Assembly: GCF_023022985.1 (NCBI RefSeq)
Contig: NZ_CP095461.1
Location: 3,162,001-3,226,000, forward strand
Direction: 5' to 3'
Length of the DNA: 64,000 bases
Source: Arthrobacter gengyunqii
Lineage (GTDB): Bacteria; Actinomycetota; Actinomycetes; Actinomycetales; Micrococcaceae
A program made the position numbers and the translations under genes. Positions 32,455-41,836 of the stretch are shown here, in pieces. The notes beneath the pieces are model-generated. The model was not told the origin of the DNA. It worked only from the letters and a program-made list of their open reading frames with translations, and did not search any database. Position 1 is the stretch's first letter. Each line of letters begins with the position of its first letter.

Positions 32455-32490
32455 GACGGTCTCCTCTCGTGCAGGGCTGGTGCCGGCGCA

Positions 32491-33300
32491 TCAGTTCCGG
32501 GGTGTGCCTTTGCGGTTGCGGTCCGGAGTGCCTACCGGAGCCCAGCTGCCGCGCGGCGTGGGTGACCCGGGTGCAGGTCTCTTTCCGCGGGAGCGGTAGA
32601 CGATGTACGGGCGGAACAGGTACTGCACCGGTGCGGTGAAGGCATGGACCAGACGGGTGAACGGCCAGAGCGCAAACAGCGCCAGCCCCCACAGGGTGTG
32701 GATCTTGAAGGAAAGGGACGCTGCGGTCATCGCGGCAATGTCCGGCTGGAAAATGAAAATGGAGCGGAACCACGGCGCCACGGTGTCCCGGTAATTCACG
32801 ATCCCGGCGTCGAAGACGGAGAAAACGGTGGTGGCCAGCCCGGCCAGGATGGCGGCCAGCAGGAAGATGTACATCACTTTGTCATTCCGGGTGGTGGCCA
32901 TAAAGACCGGCCCGGTGGTCCGCCGCCGGTAGATCAGCAGGACGATCCCCACAAGCGTGGCGAACCCGGCAATGGAGCCCACGCTGAGGGCAAAGAAGTG
33001 GTACCGGTCCTCATTGATCCGGATGGCATCCATCCAGGTCTTCGGGATGACCAGCCCCACAAAGTGGCCCACGATCACCGCCAGGATGCCAAAGTGGAAC
33101 AGTGGAGAGGCAATGCGCAGCAGCCGGGATTCGTACAGCTGGGAGGAGCGGGTGGTCCAGCCGAACTGGTCATACCGGTAGCGCCAGATTGAGCCCAGAA
33201 TGAGTACGGCCAGCACCACGTAGGGCAGCACGCCCCAGAGCATCACGTCGCCCAAACCCACCTGCACGTTGGCCGGCGGAGGTACGTCCGCACGTATCAT
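32491..33300 (-). CDS. narI: respiratory nitrate reductase gamma subunit (cytochrome b)
   Basis: A 269-residue membrane subunit that oxidises menaquinol and passes electrons through two b hemes to NarH. About five helices are seen, with heme-ligand histidines in SPLFHFGILAVIVGHFVGL and KIHTLWGLALFALWPFTRLVHAF. The last 35 residues form a basic, Pro-rich cytosolic tail. Its start overlaps narJ by 4 bases. Confidence 0.95.
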   Translation of the reverse strand: MIRADVPPPANVQVGLGDVMLWGVLPYVVLAVLILGSIWRYRYDQFGWTTRSSQLYESRLLRIASPLFHFGILAVIVGHFVGLVIPKTWMDAIRINEDRYHFFALSVGSIAGFATLVGIVLLIYRRRTTGPVFMATTRNDKVMYIFLLAAILAGLATTVFSVFDAGIVNYRDTVAPWFRSIFIFQPDIAAMTAASLSFKIHTLWGLALFALWPFTRLVHAFTAPVQYLFRPYIVYRSRGKRPAPGSPTPRGSWAPVGTPDRNRKGTPRN

Positions 33301-33995
33301 GGCGCGTTCCTTTCATGCACCGGCAGCAGCCGGGAACTGTAAGGTTCCAGGCCCACCGTTTCCGTGGGCGGCCCGTAGCCGGCCGTCTGCATGACCGTTT
33401 GCCGGTCCTCGGGAGAAACCCCGGGCAGGGTCGAGCAGACCAGGGCCAGGGCTCCGGAGTACGGAAGATTGTCATCGCGCAGTGCCAGCCGCAGCAGTTC
33501 CAGCGAGGGCCGGTAGCGCTGCAGCAGTTCGTAGCCGTCCGACGGGGAAACCTTGGCGGCGAATTCCAGCACCAGCGGCAGGTAGTCCGGCAGCTCGGAG
33601 CCTTCGGGCAGGGCGCCGTGTGCCCGGTAGACCTCTTTGAAGGCTGCGAGCGCCTCACCGCGGCGGCGGGTGTCGCCGTCGGTCCAGTAGGTCAGGTGCA
33701 GGCTGTGCCGCTTCGACAGGTCAAATTCCTGGACATAATTCGACTGCACCTCGGGCAGCGGTTCGACGGTCAGCCAGGAGAGCAGCTCATCCAGCGGTTC
33801 GGCATCCGCGCCGGCTTCGGCGAGCGCCGCACGCATGGACGGCACCAGGTCCACCAGTTCCTGGTCGGGATACTCCAGCAGCAGCCCGCAGACCTGCCGG
33901 ACGACGGCGCTGCGCCGGGGATGGGCATCCTTGTACGGCTCCGGCTCGACGGTTCCTTTGCCGGGCTTGCCGAGCAGTTTCTCCAGCAGGCTCAC
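33297..33995 (-). CDS. narJ: nitrate reductase molybdenum cofactor assembly chaperone
   Basis: A 232-residue all-helical chaperone needed to insert the molybdenum cofactor into NarG before membrane attachment; it is not part of the final enzyme. Typical blocks are VCGLLLEYPDQELVDLVP, YVQEFDLSKRHSLHLTYWTDGDTRRRG and LPDYLPLVLEFAA. It overlaps narH and narI by 4 bases each. Confidence 0.94.
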   Translation of the reverse strand: MSLLEKLLGKPGKGTVEPEPYKDAHPRRSAVVRQVCGLLLEYPDQELVDLVPSMRAALAEAGADAEPLDELLSWLTVEPLPEVQSNYVQEFDLSKRHSLHLTYWTDGDTRRRGEALAAFKEVYRAHGALPEGSELPDYLPLVLEFAAKVSPSDGYELLQRYRPSLELLRLALRDDNLPYSGALALVCSTLPGVSPEDRQTVMQTAGYGPPTETVGLEPYSSRLLPVHERNAP

Positions 33996-35755
33996 CGGCC
34001 ACCTCCCTGCTGGTCAGGTCCGTCGCCCTCGGCCTGGTCGTAACCGGCGCCGATGCCGCTTTCGGACTGGGTACCGCCGGTGGTTCCGGGCACACCGCGG
34101 TTGCCGTCAGCTGGAAACAGGCCCCTGGGAGACCCCCGCCCGTCCCAGTTCAACAGGTTGACGCGGCCGCCGAGATCGCCGTTGCCGGTGGGATCGTCCC
34201 CGCGCTGGCGGGCCTGCAAGGCGGCGAAGTTTTCCACCGCAACGGGCATCGGCCGCCCGGAGGCTTCGCCGAAGACACCGGTTTGCCCCATTCCGGGGCC
34301 TCCGTCCACATCCAGGGAACAGCCGATTTCCTCCAGGTTGTGGGCGTCCTCGAGATGGGCACTGGGAATGACGTAGCGCTCCTCATACTTGGCGATGGCC
34401 ATCAGCCGGTACATGGCCACGATCTGTTCGCCGGTCATTCCAACATCGGCGGCAATCTGTTCATCGGGGGCGTCACCGAGGGTGATGTTCCGCATGTAGG
34501 CGCGCATCGCGGCGAGCTTGCGCAGTACACCGGTGACCAGGTCAGTGTCCCCCGCAGTGAACAGCTCCGCCAGATACTCCACGGGGATCCGCAGCGCCTC
34601 GATGGCGCCGAACAGATTATCCGCGCTCTCGCCGTCGTGCCCCTGTTCCTTCAGCACATCCACGATCGGGGACAGCGGCGGCACGTACCAGACCATGGGC
34701 ATGGTGCGGTACTCCGGATGCAGCGGCAGTGCCACCCGGAAGGTCTTGGCCAGTGCGTACACCGGCGAGCGCCGGGCGGCCTCCAGCCAGTCCTCCGGAA
34801 TGCCCTCGGCCCTCGCCGCGGCAAGCACCTCCGGGTCATTGGGATCCATCATCAGATCCAGCTGGGCCTCGTACAGGTCCTTTTCATCCGGGACCGAAGC
34901 GGCAGCTGTGACCCGGTCGGCGTCGTACAGGAAGATGCCAATGTAGCGCAGCCGGCCCACACAGGTCTCGGCGCACACCGTGGGCAGGCCCACCTCGATG
35001 CGCGGATAGCAGAAGGTGCACTTCTCTGCCTTGCCCGAGCGGTGGTTGAAGTACATCTTTTTGTACGGGCAGCCGGTCACGCACTGCCGCCAGCCGCGGC
35101 AGCGGTCCTGGTCCACCAGCACAATCCCGTCCTCTTCGCGTTTGTAGATCGCACCGGACGGGCAGGACGCCATGCAGGAGGGATTCAAACAGTGCTCGCA
35201 GATCCGCGGCAGATAAAACATGAAGGTGGAGTCGAATTCCAGCTTCACCTTCTCCTCCGCCTCGCGGCGCATCTTTTCCAGCACCGGGTCGCTGAGCTGG
35301 GTGCGGGGCGAACCGCCCAGGCTGTCATCCCAGTTGGCGGACCACTCGATCTTCATGTCCTCGCCGGTAATCAGGGACTTCGGCTTCGCCACCGGAAAAT
35401 CGTTGCCGGCGGGAGCGTTGATCAGGTTTTCGTAATCGTAGGTCCACGGCTCGTAGTAGTCATCCAGCTCCGGCTGGACCGGGCTGGCGAAGATGCCAAA
35501 GAGCTTGGCCAGCCGGCCGCCGGCCTTCAGCTTCAGCTTGCCGCGGCTGTTCAGTTCCCAGCCGCCCTTCCACTTCTCCTGGTCCTCGTAACGGCGCGGA
35601 TACCCCTGCCCGGGACGGGTCTCCACGTTGTTGAACCAGACGTATTCAGTGCCTGCCCGGTTGGTCCACGCCTGTTTGCAGGTAACGGAGCAGGTGTGGC
35701 AGCCGATGCACTTGTCCAGCGCCATCACCATTGCTGTTTGGGCCATGATTCGCAT
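33992..35755 (-). CDS. narH: respiratory nitrate reductase beta subunit (iron-sulfur)
   Basis: A 587-residue electron-transfer subunit carrying four clusters. The cysteine groups are KCIGCHTCSVTCKQAW, CEHCLNPSCMASCPSG, CRGWRQCVTGCPYKK and CTFCYPRIEVGLPTVCAETCVG; the Trp in GWRQC marks the position where NarH has a 3Fe-4S rather than a 4Fe-4S cluster. The ATG at 35755 overlaps the narG stop (ATGA); an ATG at 35746 is also possible. The C-terminal 60 residues are Gly/Asn/Gln-rich and variable. Confidence 0.96.
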   Translation of the reverse strand: MRIMAQTAMVMALDKCIGCHTCSVTCKQAWTNRAGTEYVWFNNVETRPGQGYPRRYEDQEKWKGGWELNSRGKLKLKAGGRLAKLFGIFASPVQPELDDYYEPWTYDYENLINAPAGNDFPVAKPKSLITGEDMKIEWSANWDDSLGGSPRTQLSDPVLEKMRREAEEKVKLEFDSTFMFYLPRICEHCLNPSCMASCPSGAIYKREEDGIVLVDQDRCRGWRQCVTGCPYKKMYFNHRSGKAEKCTFCYPRIEVGLPTVCAETCVGRLRYIGIFLYDADRVTAAASVPDEKDLYEAQLDLMMDPNDPEVLAAARAEGIPEDWLEAARRSPVYALAKTFRVALPLHPEYRTMPMVWYVPPLSPIVDVLKEQGHDGESADNLFGAIEALRIPVEYLAELFTAGDTDLVTGVLRKLAAMRAYMRNITLGDAPDEQIAADVGMTGEQIVAMYRLMAIAKYEERYVIPSAHLEDAHNLEEIGCSLDVDGGPGMGQTGVFGEASGRPMPVAVENFAALQARQRGDDPTGNGDLGGRVNLLNWDGRGSPRGLFPADGNRGVPGTTGGTQSESGIGAGYDQAEGDGPDQQGGGR

Positions 35756-38700
35756 CAGTACGCCACTTTCTGGGAACGCTTGCGGACAACGGAAACAATG
35801 TCACGCTGGTTGCCGGTGGGACCCAGGTAGTTGAAGGCCCAGGACAGCTGCGCGTAACCGCCGATCATGTGGGTGGGCTTGACCAGGATGCGGGTCACCG
35901 AGTTGTGGATCCCGCCGCGCCGGCCGGTCGCCTCCGACTTGGGCACGTCAATGATGCGTTCCTGGGCGTGATGGACATAGATGACTCCGGCCGGCATCCG
36001 GCTGGACACAATGGCCCGTCCCACCAGGACCCCGTTGTTGGAGATGCACTCCACCCAGTCATTGTCATTAACTTCAATCAGTGCAGCGTCCTGCGTACTC
36101 ATCCATACGGCAGTTCCGCCGCGGGAGAGCGAGAGCATCAGCAGGTTGTCCTGGTATTCGGAATGGATGGACCATTTGTTGTGCGGCGTCAGATAGCGCA
36201 CCGCCACCGACAGGTCGCCTCGGGTGCCCAGCTGCGGTTCTCCGAACAATCGATGCATGTCCAGCGGCGGCCGGTAGATCGGCAGGGCCTCCCCCATGTC
36301 CTGCATCCAGTCATGGTCCAGGAAGAAGTGCATCCGGCCGGTCAGCGTGTGGAAGGGCTTGAGCCGCTCAATGTTGATGGTGAACGGTGCGTAGCGCCGC
36401 CCGCCGGTTTCCGAGCCCGACCATTCCGGCGACGTGATCACCGGCGTGGGCCGGTCCTGGGTGTCGCGGAAGGTGATCTTCTTGTCCTCCGCACCCTCGG
36501 CCAGGTCCGCCAGCGGGGTGCCGGTCCGCTTCTCCAAGGTCCGGAAACCCTGCACCGCCAGTTCCCCGTTGGTGGTTCCGGAGAGCCGCAGGATGGCCTC
36601 GGCCATCCGCGCATCCGTATCCACGGCCGGGCGGCCCGCCGCAGCGCCCCGGTCATACACCCCGTGCATCCGGGCCAGCTCCTGCACCGGCCTGGTGACG
36701 TCATACTTCACGAACTTGGTGACCAGGCCCAGCTTGTCCGCCAGCGGCCCGACAGCCACGAACTTCTGCGCAATGGCCGTGTAGTCCCGCTCCACCACTT
36801 TAAGCTCGGGCAGGTTCTTGCCCGGGATCGCCGGAATGTCGGTGCCCTTCCAGTCCGGGGCGTGGCCGCCGGGCTGGGCAATTTCGCCCGGGGTGTCATG
36901 CGTCAGGGCCGTAGCCACCAGGTCCTTCCGGACGCCCAGATGGGTCACGGACTGGCGGGAGACTTCCTCGGCCAGCAGCCGGAAAAGATCGTAGTCCGTC
37001 TTTGCTTCCCACGGCGGTGCGATGGCGGGCGTGAACGCATGCACATACGGATGCATGTCCGTGGAGGAGAGGTCGTATTTCTCGTACCAGGTGGCGGCCG
37101 GGAACACGACGTCGGAGAGCAGGGTGGAACTGGTCATCCGGAAATCAGCGGACACCAGCAGGTCCAGCTTGCCCTCCGGTGCGTTGTCCCGCCAGACGAC
37201 GTCGGCGGGCCGGGATTCGCCGTGATCCTTCCCCATCACGTTGTTCAGGGTGCCCAGCAGATGCTTCTGGAAATACTCCTCCCCCTTGGCTGAGGAACCC
37301 AGCAGGTTGGAACGCCACAGAACCAGGGTTCGAGGCCAGTTCTCCGGCGCATCCACGTCCTCCACGGCAAACCGCAGCCGGCCGTCCTTGAGCCGCCGGG
37401 CCACCCAGGACGCTTCATTGGCTGCCTCGCCGCGGGCCACGCCGGCCGCTGCCTCGTCGGCCACATCCAGCGAATTCTTGGCGTCAAACTGCGGGAAGAA
37501 CGGCATCCAGCCCATGCGGGTGGACTTGGCGATCACATCTGCGGTGTGCATCCCGCGCAGGTGCCCCTGCGCCAGCGGCGACTGCATGGAATCAGAGGAA
37601 TAGCCGTCGGAACGGAACTGGTCGGTGTGCATGTACCAAAAGGCGGTGCCGATCATGAACCGGGGAGGCCGGTTCCAGTCTCCGGCCGACGCCATTGCCG
37701 CCCAGCCGGTGATCGGCCGGCACTTTTCCTGGCCCACATAGTGAGCCCAGCCGCCGCCGTTGCGGCCCTCGCAGCCGGTGAGCATGAGCATCGCAAGGAT
37801 TGCCCGGTAGGTAACGTCCCCGTGGTACCACTGGCAGATTCCGGCGCCGAGGATGATCATGGACCGGCCCTTGGACTTTTCAGCGTTGGCCGAGAACTCA
37901 CGGGCGGTGCGGATAACCGCTTCAGGGGACACATTGGTGACTTCCTCCTGCCAGGCAGGAGTGTAGGGGGTTTCTGCGTCGTCATATCCGGCGGCCCACT
38001 CCCCCGGCAGTCCGTCCCTGCCCACCCCGTATTGGGCGAGCATCAGGTCAAAGACCGTAGTCACCGTGCGTCCGGCGACCGTCGCGACCGGCACGCCGCG
38101 GCGCATCACGGAGCCCACGCCGCTGGGATCGGTGAAGGCCGGAAGGTCCACCCTGCTGGTTTCCCCCTGCCAGGAGGAAGCATCAGCGATGGACAGCGCC
38201 GGAACCACGCCTTGCAGGTCCAGGTTCCATTTCCCGGCGTCGCCGTCGTTGTAGCGGAAGCCCACTGAACCGTTGGGCACAACGGGGGTACCGGCGTCGC
38301 GGTCCAGCAGCACCGTCTTGAAGGCGGCGTCTGCGGCTCCGGACTCACGCCCGCCGAGGTCCGCGGCGGTGAGGAACTTGCCCGGAACCACCGTTCCGTC
38401 GGCGCGGGTGTCCACCGAGACCAGGAACGGGAGGTCAGTGAACTGGCGGACATAGTCCTCGAAGAACGGAACCCTGCGGTCCACGAAGTTCTCCTTGAGA
38501 ATCACGTGGCCCATGGCCATGGCGAGCGCACCGTCTGATCCGGCCTGGGCAGGGAGCCACTCGTCCGCGAACTTGGTGTTGTCCGCGTAGTCGGGGCTGA
38601 CCGAAACCACCTTTGTCCCGCGGTAGCGCCCCTCCACCATCCAGTGGGCGTCCGGGGTGCGGGTGACCGGGATGTTGGAGCCCCACATCATCAGGTAGGT

Positions 38701-39474
38701 GGCATCCCACCAGTCCCCGGACTCGGGCACATCGGTCTGGTCCCCGAAAACCTGCGGGCTGGCCACCGGCAGGTCCGCGTACCAGTCGTAGAAGCTGTTC
38801 ATCACCCCGCCGATGAGGTTGATGAACCGCGCGCCGGCTGCGTGGGACACCATGGACATGGCCGGAATGGGAGAGAAGCCGGTGCAGCGGTCCGGACCGT
38901 AGTTCTTGATCGTGGCCACGTGCGCCGCGGCTGTCATTTCCAGCGCCTCGGCCCAGCTGGAGCGGACCAGTCCCCCCTTGCCGCGGGCCTGCTGATAGGT
39001 GCGGCGGCCTTCGGGATCACCGACCACCTGTTCCCAGGCCAGCACCGGATCCCCTGTGTCCTTCTTCGCCGCCCGGTACATTTCCAGAAGCACGCCGCGG
39101 ATATACGGATAGCGCACGCGGGTGGGTGAATAGGTGTACCAGGAGAATGCGGCACCGCGCGGGCAGCCCCGAGGCTCATATTCGGGGCGGTCCGGTCCCA
39201 CCGTGGGATAGTCGGTTTCCTGCGCCTCCCAGGTGATGATCCCGTCTTTGACGTAGACCTTCCAGGAGCAGGATCCCGTGCAGTTCACTCCGTGGGTGGA
39301 GCGCACCACCTTGTCATGGCTCCACCGGTTCCGGTAGAACGAATCGCCCTTGCGCCCGCCCTCCCGGAACACGGCACGGCCGTCGTCGGTCTCATCCCAG
39401 CGGGTGAAAAATCTGCCGAGCTTGAGCATTGCTTCTGTTGCCGGGCCATCGATCCCCGGAGCGGAACCAGCCAT
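35755..39474 (-). CDS. narG: respiratory nitrate reductase alpha subunit (molybdenum)
   Basis: The 1239-residue catalytic subunit reducing nitrate to nitrite with a bis-MGD molybdenum centre. The N-terminal FS0 cluster motif is HGVNCTGSCSWKVYVKDG, followed by GCPRGAAFSWYTYSP, and later molybdopterin-binding blocks such as MWGSNIPVTRTPDAHW are clear. There is no twin-arginine signal, as expected for a cytoplasm-facing NarG. The start at 39474 excludes an unconserved upstream extension. A -10-like TAGCGT sits 7 bases before this ATG. First gene of narGHJI-narK. Confidence 0.96.
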   Translation of the reverse strand: MAGSAPGIDGPATEAMLKLGRFFTRWDETDDGRAVFREGGRKGDSFYRNRWSHDKVVRSTHGVNCTGSCSWKVYVKDGIITWEAQETDYPTVGPDRPEYEPRGCPRGAAFSWYTYSPTRVRYPYIRGVLLEMYRAAKKDTGDPVLAWEQVVGDPEGRRTYQQARGKGGLVRSSWAEALEMTAAAHVATIKNYGPDRCTGFSPIPAMSMVSHAAGARFINLIGGVMNSFYDWYADLPVASPQVFGDQTDVPESGDWWDATYLMMWGSNIPVTRTPDAHWMVEGRYRGTKVVSVSPDYADNTKFADEWLPAQAGSDGALAMAMGHVILKENFVDRRVPFFEDYVRQFTDLPFLVSVDTRADGTVVPGKFLTAADLGGRESGAADAAFKTVLLDRDAGTPVVPNGSVGFRYNDGDAGKWNLDLQGVVPALSIADASSWQGETSRVDLPAFTDPSGVGSVMRRGVPVATVAGRTVTTVFDLMLAQYGVGRDGLPGEWAAGYDDAETPYTPAWQEEVTNVSPEAVIRTAREFSANAEKSKGRSMIILGAGICQWYHGDVTYRAILAMLMLTGCEGRNGGGWAHYVGQEKCRPITGWAAMASAGDWNRPPRFMIGTAFWYMHTDQFRSDGYSSDSMQSPLAQGHLRGMHTADVIAKSTRMGWMPFFPQFDAKNSLDVADEAAAGVARGEAANEASWVARRLKDGRLRFAVEDVDAPENWPRTLVLWRSNLLGSSAKGEEYFQKHLLGTLNNVMGKDHGESRPADVVWRDNAPEGKLDLLVSADFRMTSSTLLSDVVFPAATWYEKYDLSSTDMHPYVHAFTPAIAPPWEAKTDYDLFRLLAEEVSRQSVTHLGVRKDLVATALTHDTPGEIAQPGGHAPDWKGTDIPAIPGKNLPELKVVERDYTAIAQKFVAVGPLADKLGLVTKFVKYDVTRPVQELARMHGVYDRGAAAGRPAVDTDARMAEAILRLSGTTNGELAVQGFRTLEKRTGTPLADLAEGAEDKKITFRDTQDRPTPVITSPEWSGSETGGRRYAPFTINIERLKPFHTLTGRMHFFLDHDWMQDMGEALPIYRPPLDMHRLFGEPQLGTRGDLSVAVRYLTPHNKWSIHSEYQDNLLMLSLSRGGTAVWMSTQDAALIEVNDNDWVECISNNGVLVGRAIVSSRMPAGVIYVHHAQERIIDVPKSEATGRRGGIHNSVTRILVKPTHMIGGYAQLSWAFNYLGPTGNQRDIVSVVRKRSQKVAY

Positions 39475-39481
39475 GAAACCC

Positions 39482-39487
39482 ACGCTA
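39482..39487 (-). promoter_or_regulatory. -10 element for narG (probable leaderless mRNA)
   Basis: TAGCGT on the minus strand ends 7 bases before the narG ATG. No Shine-Dalgarno sequence is present. I found no clear FNR/CRP-type or NarL-type palindrome in the 39475-39628 divergent region. Confidence 0.45.
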
Positions 39488-39615
39488 GGCCGGGAGCGGC
39501 GGGCCGGACAGTCCAGCGGCACGAAATACCTGCCGCGGGGGCAAACCGGGCCGGAGGGACGGCTTCTGCGCAGTGCCCCCACGGGGTCCCGCACAGTGGG
39601 TTTGGGATGGAGCGA

Positions 39616-39621
39616 TAAACT
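39616..39621 (+). promoter_or_regulatory. -10 element for menB (probable leaderless mRNA)
   Basis: TAAACT (within GATAAACT) ends 7 bases before the GTG at 39629. No Shine-Dalgarno sequence is present. Confidence 0.45.
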
Positions 39622-39628
39622 CGGAACT

Positions 39629-40582
39629 GTGAGCACAGATCTTCCTGAACAGGTGTCCGATATTTTCGACCCGCAGCAGTGGCGTCTTGTCTCCGGGTTC
39701 GAGGACCTGCAGGACATGACCTACCACCGCCAAGTGGAGCGCTCGGCCGACGGCGGGATCGTGCGTGACCTGCCCACCGTGCGCATCGCGTTCAACCGTC
39801 CGGAGGTCCGCAACGCGTTCCGCCCGGGCACGGTGGATGAGCTGTACCGGGCCATGGACCATGCCCGGATGACCCCCGACGTTGCCACGGTTCTGCTCAC
39901 CGGCAACGGCCCCTCCCCCAAGGACGGCGGGCATTCCTTCTGCTCCGGCGGAGACCAGCGGATCCGCGGCCGCGACGGCTACCGGTACGCCGAGGGCGAG
40001 ACCCGGGAAACCATCGATCCGGCCCGCGCCGGCCGGCTGCACATCTTGGAAGTCCAGCGCCTGATGCGCACCATGCCCAAGGTGGTCATCGCCGTCGTCA
40101 ACGGCTGGGCCGCCGGCGGCGGGCACAGCCTGCACGTGGTCTCGGACCTGACCATCGCCTCCCGCCAGCACGGGAAGTTCAAGCAGACCGACGCCACGGT
40201 GGGCAGTTTCGACGCCGGCTACGGTTCGGCGCTGCTGGCCCGGCAGATCGGCCAGAAGAAGGCCCGTGAGATCTTCTTCCTCGCCCGGGAGTATTCCGCC
40301 GAGGACATGGTGGCCATGGGCGCGGTCAACGAAGCCGTGGACCACGAGAACCTGGAAAAGGTCGCCCTGGACTACGCCGCGGACATTGCCCGGCAGTCCC
40401 CGCAGGCCATCCGCATGCTGAAGTTCGCGTTCAACCTGGCCGATGACGGCCTGGCCGGACAGCAGGTCTTCGCCGGGGAAGCCACCCGGCTGGCCTACAT
40501 GACCGATGAGGCAGTGGAAGGCAAAGAAGCCTTCCTTGAGAAACGGGACCCCGACTGGTCCTCCTTCCCCTACTACTTCTAA
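39629..40582 (+). CDS. menB: 1,4-dihydroxy-2-naphthoyl-CoA synthase
   Basis: A 317-residue crotonase-fold enzyme that cyclises o-succinylbenzoyl-CoA in menaquinone synthesis. MenB hallmarks are the long insert SGGDQRIRGRDGYRYAEG, NGWAAGGGHSLHVVSDLTIAS for the oxyanion hole, TDATVGSFDAGYGS and the terminal DPDWSSFPYYF. The GTG at 39629 is chosen for the -10 element upstream and because it gives the usual length; an ATG at 39719 would cut conserved sequence. It diverges from narG and is followed by menE after 9 bases. Confidence 0.95.
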   Translation: MSTDLPEQVSDIFDPQQWRLVSGFEDLQDMTYHRQVERSADGGIVRDLPTVRIAFNRPEVRNAFRPGTVDELYRAMDHARMTPDVATVLLTGNGPSPKDGGHSFCSGGDQRIRGRDGYRYAEGETRETIDPARAGRLHILEVQRLMRTMPKVVIAVVNGWAAGGGHSLHVVSDLTIASRQHGKFKQTDATVGSFDAGYGSALLARQIGQKKAREIFFLAREYSAEDMVAMGAVNEAVDHENLEKVALDYAADIARQSPQAIRMLKFAFNLADDGLAGQQVFAGEATRLAYMTDEAVEGKEAFLEKRDPDWSSFPYYF

Positions 40583-40591
40583 GCCGCCGCC

Positions 40592-41734
40592 ATGGAACTG
40601 CTGACCGTCCACACTCCCGCCGGGTTCAATGCCGAGGCGCTGCTGGCTCCGCTGGCAGACGCCCTCGCCGGTGAAGGTCCGGCGGTCGCTCCGCATGCGG
40701 ACCCGAACCAGACCTTCTCCGGGGAACTGCCCAACGATGACATCGCGCTGGTGATCAGCACCTCCGGGTCCACCGGAACCCCCAAGCAGACGATGCTCAG
40801 CACCGATGCCCTTGCGGCGTCCTCCATGGCCACGGCCATGGCGCTGCACGCTGACGGGCAGTGGCTGATGGCGCTGCCGGCACACTACATTGCCGGCGTC
40901 CAGGTCCTGATCCGGTCGCTGTACGCAGGGACCCAGCCGGTTTTCATGGACACCTCCGGTTCTTTCAGCGCTGCGCGCTTCACACAGGCTGCGGAACAAA
41001 TGACGGACCGCAACCGGTTCACCTCCCTGGTGCCCACGCAGCTGCACCGGCTGCTGACCAACGTGGAGCCGGAGACCCTGCGCGTGCTCCGCCGTTTCAA
41101 CGCCATCCTGCTCGGCGGTGCACCCGCCGGCGCCGGTCTGCTCGCCGACGCCGCCGCCCTGGGCCTGAACGTGGTGACCACGTACGGCATGAGTGAAACC
41201 TGCGGCGGCTGCGTGTACGACGGCGTGCCGCTTCCCGGTGTCGATGTCCAGATGGAATCCGGTGCTCTCTGGATTGCCGGTGACATCCTGGCCGACGGTT
41301 ACATGGGACAGCCGGAGCTGACCGCTGAACGTTTCCGCTTTAATTCCGGCAAACGCTGGTACCGGACCGATGACACGGGCGACGTGCGGAACGGGCGGGT
41401 GACGGTCTCGGGAAGGCTGGATGACGTCATCGTCAGTGGCGGCATCAAGATTTCCGCCGCCTCCGTGAGCGCCGCCATCGAACAGCTGCCTGAAGTGTCC
41501 GAGGCCGTGGTGCTGGGACTGGACAGCCCGGAGTGGGGCAGCCTGGTGGGTGCCGCCGTCGTCGGCTCCGTAGATCCTGAAAAGGTGCGGGACGCCGTCC
41601 GCTCGGCGCTGGGAAAGCCTGCCGTGCCCAAGGTGGTGCTGTTGCTTGAGGCCCTGCCCCTGCTGGCCAACGGCAAAACCGACCGGGTGGGGCTCCGGCG
41701 CCTCCTGGCGGCCGCCGGGCACACCCACCCCTGA
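40592..41734 (+). CDS. menE: o-succinylbenzoate-CoA ligase
   Basis: A 380-residue adenylate-forming enzyme supplying the MenB substrate. The phosphate loop is STSGSTGTPKQTML; the core block is TTYGMSETCGGCVYDG and the C-terminal hinge GRLDDVIVSGGIKISAASV. It lacks about 80 N-terminal residues compared with longer homologues, as is usual for the short actinobacterial MenE. Just downstream of menB. Confidence 0.92.
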   Translation: MELLTVHTPAGFNAEALLAPLADALAGEGPAVAPHADPNQTFSGELPNDDIALVISTSGSTGTPKQTMLSTDALAASSMATAMALHADGQWLMALPAHYIAGVQVLIRSLYAGTQPVFMDTSGSFSAARFTQAAEQMTDRNRFTSLVPTQLHRLLTNVEPETLRVLRRFNAILLGGAPAGAGLLADAAALGLNVVTTYGMSETCGGCVYDGVPLPGVDVQMESGALWIAGDILADGYMGQPELTAERFRFNSGKRWYRTDDTGDVRNGRVTVSGRLDDVIVSGGIKISAASVSAAIEQLPEVSEAVVLGLDSPEWGSLVGAAVVGSVDPEKVRDAVRSALGKPAVPKVVLLLEALPLLANGKTDRVGLRRLLAAAGHTHP

Positions 41735-41836
41735 GCCGCCGGCGCCCGCCTTCCCTGCGGGTTTCACGGCCGGCCTCCGGCTCATTGGAACGTTGAAAAC
41801 CATCAGAACCAACACGAGAACAAGAGGACGTTGATT

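Noticed and set aside
34283..35830. 515-residue plus-strand ORF opposite narH
   Set aside because: It is antisense to the conserved iron-sulfur subunit and has no family features.
39475..39628. Rex, FNR or CRP site before narG/menB
   Set aside because: CTGTGAGCACAG at the menB start is too short and badly spaced for these regulators; no full palindrome was found.
39475..39717. 81-residue N-terminal extension of NarG
   Set aside because: It would run through the narG-menB promoter region and into menB, and NarG families start near MAGSAPG.
39485..41815. 776-residue minus-strand ORF opposite menB and menE
   Set aside because: Low-complexity Gly/His/Gln/Arg composition and complete overlap with two well-recognised genes mark it as a shadow frame.
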